Origin: Citrus sinensis
Lineage: Eukaryota > Streptophyta > Magnoliopsida > Sapindales > Rutaceae
Length of the DNA stretch: 64,000 bases
Assembly: GCF_022201045.2 (NCBI RefSeq)
Contig: NC_068561.1
Coordinates: 19,904,501-19,968,500 of the forward strand
Reading direction: 5' to 3'
Every line of letters starts with the position of its first letter. The first letter of the stretch is position 1. Positions 32,141 to 42,854 of this stretch are shown piece after piece. The notes under the pieces are model-generated. The model was not told where the DNA came from. It made no database searches and saw only the letters and a list, made by a program, of their open reading frames with translations. The translations under genes were made by a program, and so were the position numbers.

Positions 32141-33027
32141 AGAAAAAAAATTTGACAACAACTTCATATTTTAACGAATGTAGTTATAAAATCCATTAAA
32201 TAACAGTCATATGATGCAAATGTAATGAAAATATGAGTTGCTTTAGTGTTTATCACAAACCAAACAAAACCCTAAAAATAATATAATATCAACAAATTGA
32301 ATAGATAGCCCAAAATAAAATAAAAAAAGTTTCAAATACCTTATTCATGGGATGAATAATACACCCAGCTGCAAACAAAAATCTCAATGCATTGAGTGTG
32401 GTGTGAGTTTTTGTATAGGTGATAAATATGTGAGAAGCAAAGAGTGTTGTGAGTTGTGTGTGTGTTTTATATTTTTCTTTAAGGATATTTTAGACAATGT
32501 ACCACATAAAAAGGCATATTTAGATAATTTTCAAGCATGAGGTATATTTAACTAAATACACTACTTTTAAGGTATATTTAATTAAAAACCCCTGAAAAAA
32601 AGGAGTCGTAAGCGAGTGAGAGAGAGCCACTCGATGTTGTGAATTATGACGATATAAATTGTACTCTTGTCACTTGTCAATTATCTCACTATTAGAAATT
32701 TCAAAAATATATAGATTATAAGAGAGAGAAATTTTAGAGCCGGATGCCTAGATTGGGATATTCCATTAGGTATGGACCCAATGGGTTTCGGATACCGAAT
32801 TTTTCATAATATCTATTGATTGACAAAATTGCACGCTATTAATTTTATTGTCATATAATTGAAAATATTTTTAAAATTAATTCTCTTTTATAAAATTAAA
32901 CAATTTACATTATTCACGGAGCTATTATAACCACAATATATTTGTAAAATTATGTTAATTTGTAATGATTGCATGTATAGTGTTGAGAAATATGTATGTC
33001 CTCTCTCGGGTTATATATATATTTGTA

Positions 33028-33149
33028 GGATCACCTTACGTTACGTTAAACGTAACGTACACACACTCACAGCAACAGTAACATGTCCCATCTTGTTACT
33101 GTTGTTGTGAGGGTGTATATGTTACGTTTAACGTAACATAGCACTTGCC
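33028..33149. mobile_element. Small palindromic MITE, copy 2, 122 bp, 9-bp target duplication
   Basis: A perfect 9-bp duplication, ATATTTGTA, lies at 33019-33027 and 33150-33158. The arms GGATCACCTTACGTTACG and, as reverse complement, GGCAAGTGCTATGTTACG stay complementary over about 56 bp each, so the whole element is one foldback. Each arm contains an inner near-palindrome around TTACGTTAAACGTAA. Same family as 28553-28665. Confidence 0.9.
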
Positions 33150-33158
33150 ATATTTGTA

Positions 33159-33956
33159 TATTCATAATTTTTTGAAAGCTAATTATAAGATATGTTATTA
33201 CTCAATAATAGTATCGAATTAATGCTTAAAGAAGGGATTCAATTATAATATTGAATTAATGTTAATATTTAATACCGTATAGATAGATATATACAATGTT
33301 TATAAATCGCATGTTGTTAAGTTATAAGTTTAACACGGCGGGTGTAATACAACTCAACTAATAACGCGTTCAATACTTATTAATTTGATGTCCGTAGATA
33401 TTGATTCTACCTGCAATATCATCAATTTGATGATGTTTTGATCCTAATAAATAAATTTCTGCAGTCAATCAACTTTGTTAGGTTCGCCCAAAGCCAAAAC
33501 ATTTGAATGTGCTTTTTTTTTTAATGCTTCTTCTCTCACAGTAATTTAGACCAATTCTGAAAGTACCTAATTCTTTCTTGCGCAAAATACAATGAGAAAA
33601 AAGCATCAAGTTCAAGAGAATCTTTTTATATGTTGTTTCGTTCAAATTCGTCCATTTGTCAGGCAAATATCCCAGCCTCCCCAATTCAGTTAATCTAATT
33701 TTCTTTTCTTTCATTTTCAGGGAAAATTTTTCAAAGCAAGTGGGACCCATTTGCAACCACTAATATTATATTTAAACGGTTAGTGGGAAAATAAATGATA
33801 ACAATAATGGGAAAATTAACAAATAGATCCCTGATTTTCGATGATTTCTGAATTAAGGGCTTTATTTATTCATTTGTATCAAATAGGTCTTTGTTCTTTT
33901 GAAAAAGGTCTTTTGGCACTTGTACTGGAGGGGTTTTTATTCAAATATCCCTCAAA

Positions 33957-33992
<36 letters not shown>

Positions 33993-34903
33993 TCATAGAA
34001 ATAGTTACGCGTATGATTTTTATCCCAAATTAAGGTGATAGTACTAAATTACACTAATTAAATTTCTCACCCAACTTCAAGTTTCTTAATTACTTGACCA
34101 TCTAGTAAAATAATAATAATAATAACAACTAATCTCTTTTATATTCTAGTACTCAACTTACCTGACTATAATAGATATATAAATATTAATTTGGTGCTTT
34201 CTTGTGTATTTTTAAGATAATAATGTATTAATAGAATATTAGAATTCAAAGAAAATTCATAAAAGAATTTCATGTGTTTTAGGTTTATAGGGCGTAATTT
34301 GCACTACAATAGAAATGTCAGATTCAATTTTATAAGAGCAATTCAATAGACGTTAAGAATTTATTTGATATATATAAATGGACAAACTGTGCCTTCATTT
34401 AAGAAATTATACAAAATCAAAGGAGCCAGATGTTATTAACCGTATAATAATGATAATAATGGAGAATGAAGAAAGTGTAGCATCCTTCAAACAGACTCAG
34501 TGAATACCATTGGACAACTTTTGCTTCATAGTTTATTAATTGCACACATCATTGTATTTTCATTGTGGTTGGCAGCAGGCGGAGCAATCTTTAATTTCTT
34601 TTCTTTTTACCCTTTTGTTTAATGATTGCTAGAAAATGACAAGTTAAGAGGAAACAAAAGCACTAATTAAGATAACTAATTAAGGACACAGAGAAAACAA
34701 AATGTGAAGAAAAAGCTATGATGATGGCACAATGGCAAGTAAGTGGAGACAGTTAGATTGACTTTGAAGACAAGGGAAATCAAGTAAAAGGACTAAGAAA
34801 AAGAGAAAAAGTAGGCAAAAGGGTTCTTGATTTTTTTGTTTATTTTGGTTCATGGTGAGTCACTTTTAATGTCCAAAGCACTGAAGAGGAAAGTTTAGCA
34901 GGC
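33159..34903. other. Intergenic spacer and promoter of the receptor kinase
   Basis: AT-rich, with a (TA)n run at 33961-33990. The minus-strand frame at 33478-33756 resembles no family I know. The last few hundred bases presumably hold the promoter and leader of the receptor kinase. Confidence 0.4.
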
Positions 34904-37900
34904 ATGGATGAACTCAGATTGCTCATCTTCATAGCTTTGTTTAGCTTCCACATTCAGTTAATCTCCAGCGCTACAGATTCCCGCGACGGTAATTAATTTC
35001 ACATTGTACAAGTAAATTAAATAGTTTGTAGTATAACATATATGTACTATTTGGCTATTTTCTGCAAGAATTCATCATGCCAAACTCAGTATGATTGCTG
35101 ATTTTATTGAGTTTAAAATATCATGTAACTTTGTAGCCGCGGCTCTACAATCTTTGAAGGATGCATGGCAAAATACACCACCAACCTGGAAAAATTCCGA
35201 CGATCCCTGTGGATCCTGGGAAGGAGTTACTTGTAACAATTCCAGGGTCACTGCACTGTAAGTACAATTCTATATTTCAAGATTTTTTTAAAAAAATTCA
35301 ACATTATATTCAATAGAAGCAAAGCTCACTCGTCACATATGCATTATGTTTTCAGGGGATTATCAACCATGGGACTCACTGGGAAACTCAGTGGAGACAT
35401 TGGAGGCCTCACAGAATTGAGATCCTTGTTAGTATCCTTCCCAAGTTTCCTAGAAAGTTTGCGGCATATTTCAACTTATTAAGCATATCTTATATGAGTG
35501 TTGAATTCATTTGTTCCAGGGACCTGTCATACAATGGAGGCCTTACAGGTTCCTTATCTCCGCGAATAGGAGATCTCCAGAAGCTGAATATCCTGTAAGA
35601 TCTTATACTAGACGAATCTGCAAGTTTCGGAAAATCCTGAATCTTTATACTCGGCTAATTTGTTTTTGTATTTCATATGATTTGGATAATGTTTTCCATC
35701 TTGCAGGATTCTAGCCGGCTGTGGTTTCACCGGCAATATTCCTGATGAAATTGGAAACTTGGCAGAATTATCTTTCTTGTAAGAATAATTCTAACTAGTC
35801 AATTCAGTATATTTTTCTTTTTCTCATTGTTCAATTTATTTAAAAAAAAGACCTACACACAATTTCCAGGGCACTGAATTCAAACAACTTCAGCGGTCGA
35901 ATTCCTCCTTCTTTGGGTAAGCTCTCCCAGCTTTACTGGCTCGATCTTGCAGACAATCAGCTGACAGGATCAATTCCAGTTTCAACAATAACCTCCCCAG
36001 GATTGGATCAACTCAAAAATGCTAAGCATTTGTAAGTTATTTATTTATTATTTATTTTTATTATTATTATTATTTTTGGGTGCATATCAATCCATCTTCA
36101 AAGTGAACACAAGGAAGTATGAATGATTATTTTCATGTACTTTGCAGCCATTTTAACAAAAACAAGCTTTTGGGTACCATTTCCGAACAACTTTTCAGCC
36201 CTGACATGGTACTGATACATGTGTAAGTTCAATATCCACCCATCATTCAATTTTAGTTTTCTCTTTATTTCACTCACTTACTGAGTTTGGTTCTCAATTT
36301 CAGATTATTTGATGGAAATCAACTTTCTGGGAATATCCCGGAAAGTTTAGGATATGTTCAAACTCTTGAGGTTCTGTGAGTATAAATCTCCTCATATTCA
36401 ACATTTTTTTTTTCAAATTAATCCCTTTCCATTTGACTAGCCATCTTGCTTATTTCCATTTTACTGGAAACTTTGTTAATCTGCAACAGCCGGCTTGATA
36501 GAAATGCTTTGACAGGCAAAGTCCCAACAAATCTCAATAACCTCACAAATGTCAATGAATTGTGAGTGTTTGTTTTTTAAGCAAATGTGGCAATGCTTTT
36601 GTTACTATAGAAGTTGGTGAATTATGAAATTTCTTCTACATGAAACAATGTTTCTCTTTCAGGAATTTAGCTCACAATGATCTTAAAGGCCCTTTTCCAG
36701 ATTTAAGTCAAATGAACTCCCTTAGTTATGTGTGAGTTTCATAATATTGAAGCTACTATTTCCAGTTAATTCCCCAGAAAGTATTGCTTGTTCCATAAGA
36801 GAAAAATCTGATCAATGATTTATCATATCATAGGGATCTTAGCAACAATTCATTTGACCCAACAGAAGCTCCACTTTGGTTCTCAACTTTACCATCACTC
36901 ACCACATTGTAAGTCTTCTGTCAGTCACAGAATACAGATATGAAAAATCCCCTGGACTATTTCCAAATCAAATCTCACTCTGGAGCTCCACAGGATTTGT
37001 GAATTTGGATCTCTCCAAGGCCGTGTTCCAGATAAACTCTTCAGCTATTCGCAAATACAGCAAGTGTAAGTTTCTAGTAAAGTATAACCCTGTGAAGAAG
37101 AATGGTATAATTCTCAATTTTCATTCTTGTAAATCCGTTGCAGGAAACTGAGGAACAATGCTTTCAATAACACATTGGACATGGGAAATGCTGTTGGTCC
37201 ACAGTTGCAACTCGTTGATTTGCAGAACAATCAAATTTCTGCAATAACACTGGGTTCAGGAATCAAAAACTATACGTTAATGTGAGACTCCTCATCAGCC
37301 TTAATTCTCATTGTAAATGATACTCTACCGTCTCTTTTCCATTATTCTTACTTATCAAGTGATGTTATGCATTTCAGACTTGTTGGAAATCCGGTATGCA
37401 CGGCAACTCTGGCAAATACTAATTACTGCCAGCTTCAAAAGCCGACCACAAAGGCCTATTCCACAAGCTTGGCTAATTGTGGAGGCAAATCATGTCCTCC
37501 TGAGCAGAAGCTGAGCCCTCAGAGTTGCGAATGCGCCTATCCATATGAAGGAACAATGTATTTCAGAGGACCATCCTTCAGAGAATTGTCCAATGTCACA
37601 GTGTTTCACTCGCTGGAAATGAGTCTGTGGGTGAAATTAGGCCTCACACCTGGATCAGTTTTTCTTCAGAATCCTTTCTTCAATATCGACGACTACCTAC
37701 AGATTCAGGTTGCACTCTTTCCATCTGGTGAAAAATCTTTTAACAGGTCAGAAGTTCAAAAGATAGGATTTGAACTGAGTAATCAAACCTACAAGCCTCC
37801 TAAGGAGTTTGGTCCCTATTATTTCATTGCTTCTCCTTATGCTTTCCAAGGTAACTTAAGTCTGTTTCTTTATAACAGTCAACAAAATAACATCGAGAAT

Positions 37901-39618
37901 GGTGATCTGACGAGAGAATATACAAATATGTTTTAGTTCCGCAGGGAGGTAATTCTATCAGCCCAGGAGTAGCTGCTGGAATAGCATGTGGAGGAGCCGT
38001 TCTAGTTTTAGGACTGGTAGGATTAGGGTTGTATGCTATTCGGCAAAAGAAAAGAGCTGAAAGAGCGATTGGATTGAGCAAACCATTTGGTAACAAATAT
38101 TTTCGACAATTGTCCGTTATATTGACCGAGTAAATTGAGTTGCAAATATTAATATACTGCAGCTGCCAACATGAGATCATACAGTTTGAATTCTCTGTTT
38201 TTGCAGCATCCTGGGCACCGAGTGGCAAAGACAGTGGTGGTGCTCCTCAATTAAAGGGAGCAAGATGGTTCTCATATGATGAACTTAAAAAGTGCTCGAA
38301 TAATTTCTCAGAAAGTAATGAGATAGGCTCTGGCGGCTACGGCAAGGTAAATGCTCTTCTTGTTTAAATATTTGTGAAATTTCGCTAACCTAGTGTTCGC
38401 TCATCTTTTTCTGTTTTATGCAGGTCTACAGAGGAATGCTTTCTGATGGACAAGTTGTGGCAATCAAAAGAGCTCAGCAAGGATCAATGCAAGGGGGGCT
38501 GGAGTTCAAGACAGAGATTGAATTGCTTTCGCGCGTTCATCATAAGAATCTCGTCGGTCTTGTGGGATTTTGTTTTGAGCAAGGAGAACAGATGCTGGTT
38601 TATGAATTTATGGCAAATGGAACACTCAGGGAGAGCCTATCTGGTAATTTTATTCTCAGTCTTGCTGTTTGCTTAAACATATGTTTCAACTTTTCATCAT
38701 ATGGCAGCAAGTTTATTCCCATAAATATGTTTTGCAGGGAGATCTGGCATTCATCTTGATTGGAAAAGGAGACTAAGAATTGCTCTTGGCTCAGCTAGAG
38801 GATTAGCTTACCTACATGAGCTTGCAAATCCTCCTATTATCCACAGAGATGTTAAGTCCACCAACATTCTGTTGGATGAGAACTTAACAGCTAAGGTTGC
38901 AGATTTTGGCCTGTCTAAACTTGTATCAGACAGTTCAAAAGGTCATGTTTCAACTCAAGTCAAAGGCACAATGGTGAGTACACTTAATCCACATCTCTTA
39001 TTTACTCTGTACAGACTTTGTAATAGTTGGTTCAACTGGCATGCTCTCTTGCTATACACAATACTTTTCGGTTTAATTCATTTGCAAGAGTATGTTTGGT
39101 TGCAGGGTTATCTAGATCCTGAATATTACATGACTCAACAACTAACTGAGAAGAGCGACGTGTATAGTTTTGGAGTGGTTATGCTTGAACTTATAACGGC
39201 TAAGCAGCCGATTGAGAAGGGAAAGTACGTTGTCCGCGAAGTAAGAACGGCTATGAACAGGGACGACGAAGAGCATTATGGCTTGAGGGAGATGATGGAT
39301 CCAACCATCAGAAACACCGTCCTGCTAGGATTCAGAAGGTATCTGGAATTGGCATTACAATGTGTTGAAGAATCGGCCACGGACCGGCCAACAATGAGTG
39401 AGGTGGTTAAGGCCATTGAAACCCTTTTGCAAAATGATGGGATGAACACAAACTCCACTTCAGCATCTTCATCTGCTACAGATTTTGGTTCTTCAAAAGG
39501 TGTCGTTAGACAAATCTATGGTGATGCATTGCCTAATAATAAGAAGGATATCAATGACACTAATGCCTTTGATTACAGTGGGGGATACACACTTTCTGCT
39601 AAAGTTGAACCCAAGTAG
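34904..39618 (+). CDS. LRR receptor-like kinase, HPCA1/CARD1 type (subfamily LRR-VIII-1)
   Basis: Nineteen exons: 34904..34988, 35137..35257, 35356..35427, 35520..35594, 35707..35778, 35870..36031, 36148..36222, 36304..36375, 36490..36561, 36663..36731, 36834..36908, 36994..37065, 37144..37281, 37378..37850, 37967..38089, 38207..38346, 38424..38643, 38738..38973, 39106..39618. The total of 2865 nt encodes 954 aa. Order: signal peptide, N-cap (Trp-Glu-Gly-Val-Thr-Cys), about ten LRRs mostly one per 69-75-bp exon, a juxtamembrane domain with four close cysteines (C-x4-C-x10-C-x-C), a transmembrane helix at about 550-575, and a kinase domain. The kinase has Gly-Ser-Gly-Gly-Tyr-Gly, Val-Ala-Ile-Lys, His-Arg-Asp and Asp-Phe-Gly, so it is a catalytically complete RD kinase of the plasma membrane. 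HPCA1 in Arabidopsis senses extracellular hydrogen peroxide or quinones through paired cysteines; shared function is inference. The exon 14/15 junction offers two acceptors. Confidence 0.92.
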
Positions 39619-39717
39619 AGGAAAGCACTTTCTCTTTTTTCTTCAGGTTTTAAGTTTTTAAGTTTTTAGATAACTTGTGTGTATTACAAGGGAAATGTTG
39701 TATGCTTAGTGTGCTTG

Positions 39718-39790
39718 TCTGCTGAGAGCAAAAAATTATTTTGCTATGAGATAATTAAAAATCCTCTGAAAGAATCCAGTTTGCAGTAAG
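39718..39790. repeat. Duplicated 3' flank of USP copy 1
   Basis: The segment containing TTTTGCTATGAGATAATTA and CAGTTTGC matches 49863-49935 downstream of USP copy 3 (TTTGCTATGCGATAATTA). The duplicated unit therefore extends about 200-300 bp beyond the stop codon. Confidence 0.6.
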
Positions 39791-40006
39791 ACAAAGACGA
39801 GTTTTTCTAGTGACTGACCTCATCCACAGGAGAAAAAATAAAATGGTATCCAATGTTTTTATAACTTGAAAAGCATGAAAAGTTTCCATGTAACCATTCG
39901 AAATTGCAGAAAATGAAACTTACACATTGTTATATACTGCACAAACAAACAAAACCACATTCTTCAGATCACAAACTTTCACTATGCCACAGTCCTTGTA
40001 GTTCTG

Positions 40007-41003
40007 CTACTCATGCTGTTCCTTGGGTGGCTTTACAATAATGATCGGGCATACAGTATGATGCGCACAGTAATCACTTACACTCCCCAAGAATGCCCTG
40101 ATAATTATGAACATATACATAAGCAATCAATCAAAGGAGTCTATTGCAAGTAAATAGATGATTTGCAGTCCATAATACTTAAAAATATTTCAGTAAGATG
40201 ACTTGAACAGTAATCTAGATTCTTTGCCTTACGCCAATAGATGTTTAAATGTGTGTGCAATCAGTCTGGTGTCCACAACGATGTGATTCTTTAAGTATAT
40301 TGGTTGTCACCTTTTAATCTTGCCGAGGCCGCGGCTTCCGACAACAAGGAGATCAATGTGCATTTGCTCAGCAGACTGACAAATCATGTCCTTTGGATCC
40401 CCTTCAAGAACCAGACTCTCTGCTTTCACCTACACAAGGTTACATGTTTTAGAATTAGAACCGAGGAAATATGGTCTAAAAATTCGATGCACGGAAGGCA
40501 TATAATACACTTTTAGGCAATCACCATCTTATCTTTACACATCTGCAATGCCCGGGAAAGTAACGCCGCTGAATTTTCTTCTTGGGATTTCCTCACAGAT
40601 TCTACCATCGAAGATGTTGCATAAAATGCTATCAAATCAAAACCGCTTTAGAGATCGAATGCAAATTTATGATTTGAACTAGCAAACACATACTGAAAGC
40701 TATAGCTTACTAACATATTTTGATCTCATGTGATGCAGACATTCATTTACCATTTAATGCACATTTAAAAAATGTGGGTTTGAGGACTGGACAACACTGT
40801 CTAACTATGGTGATTAGTGCACTGTCTACCACTCATCCATTCCGGAGAACTGTTAATAAAACCAAATTATTTTCATGGAATTAAAGAACATTTTGGAGCA
40901 TGTCACAAGTTAATTAAGCAAATCGGTGTAGCTAATAGCCAACGATTCTATCATACAAAAAAAAACATTAAAGAATTACTCGGCGAGCTGGAGTAGCTCA
41001 GTT

Positions 41004-41036
<33 letters not shown>

Positions 41037-41391
41037 AGGTTCAAGCCCTTCCTCTAGCGATTAATATTCTAGTTATTTATCTATTTATTTTTTGTTTGGG
41101 GGTTACACTACCTGAACTGGTACTTAAGGCTGGCAAAACGAAGCGCTGAAATGGCTCCTGAACATGAACGATTGTTAGGATACCGCCGCCGCCGCCAGCT
41201 TCCGGCGTAAAGCCGACGATGCCATAAAGATTGTCAAGAGCCCATTTGAGTGCATTGAAACTCTCTGCACTTTCATCAATAGCCACCATCACCTTCATCT
41301 TCTTCTTGCCGTCTGTCATTTTTGGCTCCTCTTCTTCTTTTGATTGCAGCATTGCTGACCCTGAACCACCTGGAACTGTTTCTTTCTCCAT
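40007..41391 (-). CDS. Universal stress protein (USP-A domain), copy 1
   Basis: Minus-strand exons 41112..41391, 40525..40628, 40311..40429 and 40007..40097 give 594 nt, 197 aa, with matching phases. After an acidic N-terminus the USP fold starts with Val-Met-Val-Ala-Ile-Asp-Glu-Ser, in which the Asp contacts nucleotide. The ATP-binding signature Gly-x2-Gly-x9-Gly-Ser spans exons 3 and 4 (Val-Val-Gly-Ser-Arg-Gly-Leu-Gly). The C-terminus ends with the usual Cys-Pro-Ile-Ile-Ile-Val-Lys strand. Plant USPs of this ATP-binding type are soluble stress-related proteins (hypoxia, drought, phosphorylation after elicitor treatment). First gene of a three-gene tandem array in one orientation. Intron 1 (483 bp) contains a tRNA-Asn gene on the opposite strand. 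The upstream region carries ACGTG and CATGCA motifs shared by all three copies. Confidence 0.92.
40987..41059 (+). tRNA. tRNA-Asn(GTT), probably decayed (73 nt)
   Basis: It has the 5' end GCTGGAGTAGCTCAGTTGG, anticodon GTT at 41021-41023, and a complementary acceptor end CTCTAGC plus G. It is identical to the tRNA at 51379-51452 except that one A is missing just before the T-loop (GTCGAGGTTC instead of GTCGAAGGTTC). This breaks a base pair in the T-stem. It lies antisense in intron 1 of USP copy 1. A T6 run about 25 bp downstream could terminate RNA polymerase III. Confidence 0.85.
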
Positions 41392-41539
41392 TACCCAATT
41401 CTTTTACACCTCCCTCTCGGACAACAATGTCAATGTCACAACAGACAGTAGTGAGCCTATTTGCTCTCTATATAAATTGAACGATGATTGGGTTTTTGTC
41501 ATTTTCGAAAAAATTAGGGAGCTGAAAATGAGGTGTCAT

Positions 41540-41626
41540 TACGTGGAAGTTTATGAGAGGAAATGTGGCATGAGCCCAACAAATGGCATCCATGCAATTG
41601 AAAAGTTACAATTCCAGCATGCAAAA
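41540..41626 (-). promoter_or_regulatory. Conserved USP promoter module, copy 1
   Basis: TACGTGGAAGT at 41540-41550 has the ACGTGG core of ABA-response elements. GGCATCCATGCAATTG followed by TTCCAGCATGCAAAA lies at 41585-41626. Both blocks recur, at similar distances of 150-270 bp from the ATG, in front of USP copies 2 and 3. CATGCA is the RY-type core bound by B3 factors. Function is inferred. Confidence 0.6.
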
Positions 41627-42854
41627 TTTTGTATTTTTATTAAATAGATCTACAGCGTAGTTGGTGCCCGTTGTTGGCGACTCTAACTTTGGTAACGTAA
41701 AATAAAATTACATTCGCCTAATTCATAGCCTAAAATTAGCTCGTACTTTGAAATTACCTCATGCTTACATTGATAATATGTTCTCTATAACCTTTTCTTC
41801 GCTCAAAATTATTTTCTTAAACGCTAATCATTTTTCAACCAATGTGTATGTTCTTCTCAACTCATTTTTCCTCTCTTTACATTATAGGAGATATTCGCCA
41901 CTTTTTTTTTTGTATATTAAGTTGTCTAGTATTCAAAAATTTTATTGATCTCGATTAATTCAAATTTGAGTTGGATAGGACCATTAAAGTGATAAATCTC
42001 TCCCAACAAGTATTTAGCGTAATTACATTCTTAAGTTTCGAACTTAAGACCTTGATTAACTTAAAACAGCTCCATACCAACTGATTTACGTACTTGTTAG
42101 CATATTAACATCCCATTAATAAAAGTTATTTTTTTATTAGAAGTTCTTAGATTTCAGAAATAATGTCCGTAATTTTTAAAATGTTAATCGCATTATATAC
42201 ATACATAGGTCGTGTTTAGATTCGGATCCATACTTAAATATTTTAATATAGATGACCTTTTGAAATGAAATATTAATTGTCAAGAACTCAAGGTCAATAT
42301 TCTTTGAAGATATTAGTCCTCCGGCTTTAAAAACAAGGATCACACATCTCTTTGTACAAAGAATTATTAGAAGATAAAAATTGTTAACTTTTAATACTCT
42401 CTCAATAAAATAAATTCGTGACCTATATTTTAAGAATGTGTAGATGTCCACACTACACGTGAAAATTTCTATCAAAATTCAATGAAAGGACTTCTTCCAT
42501 TCGTGAATAACCACGTTAAATATAATTTAGGAATTTAAATTTTATCAGATTAATTAGCTTATTAGTTCTGTTGCTATAGCGTTACTTGCTTATTTAGCAT
42601 TCCTTTAATGGTCTAGTTAGGTTATGAAATCAGATTTCAAGTCTACATAAGTAGAGGTACACCTGTTATAACAATTTCATAAGTCTTGAATAAAACTTTC
42701 GTTTATTCTATAACCAAATCATTATATTACACAATTAATTAAGGGAGCTTAATGAACTGTACTCTTACACTCATACGCACACATTATTTTACACACACAT
42801 TTCCCACTTCACAAAAATAGAGAGATAGCTTCTTACGTTCTTGATACTTTTTCG
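41627..42854. other. Intergenic spacer between USP copies 1 and 2
   Basis: AT-rich; no gene, tRNA or clear transposon ends were seen. Confidence 0.4.

Larger units (their letters stand above)
29474..32594. mobile_element. MULE-like element with Ulp1 remnant and palindromic minisatellite
   Basis: The two ends, starting CAGGGATTTGTCCGTGG on the left and as reverse complement CAGGGGTTTTTAATTAA on the right, align with divergence over about 80 bp. Both contain repeated GGTATA/ATACC-type motifs. The flanking 9-mers are A-rich and match only 6 of 9, so the target duplication is unproven. Inside lie a C48 (Ulp1) protease C-terminal remnant at 30638-30793 and a palindromic minisatellite at 30961-31518. 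Ulp1-like genes ride in several plant MULE and CACTA groups. I see no transposase. Confidence 0.6.

Noticed and set aside
29465-32603. 9-bp target duplication of the Ulp1-bearing element
   Set aside because: The flanking 9-mers are A-rich and match only 6 of 9, which is not convincing in AT-rich DNA.
33478-33756. 92-codon minus-strand frame
   Set aside because: No family resemblance, poor codon pattern and no flanking exon of similar type.
37945-37953. Use of the first acceptor for receptor-kinase exon 15
   Set aside because: With the donor at 37851 it yields an immediate in-frame TAA, so I chose the acceptor ending at 37966 for the coding model and kept the alternative as a finding.
41231-41647. 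138-codon plus-strand frame
   Set aside because: Shadow of USP copy 1 exon 1 and its upstream region on the opposite strand.
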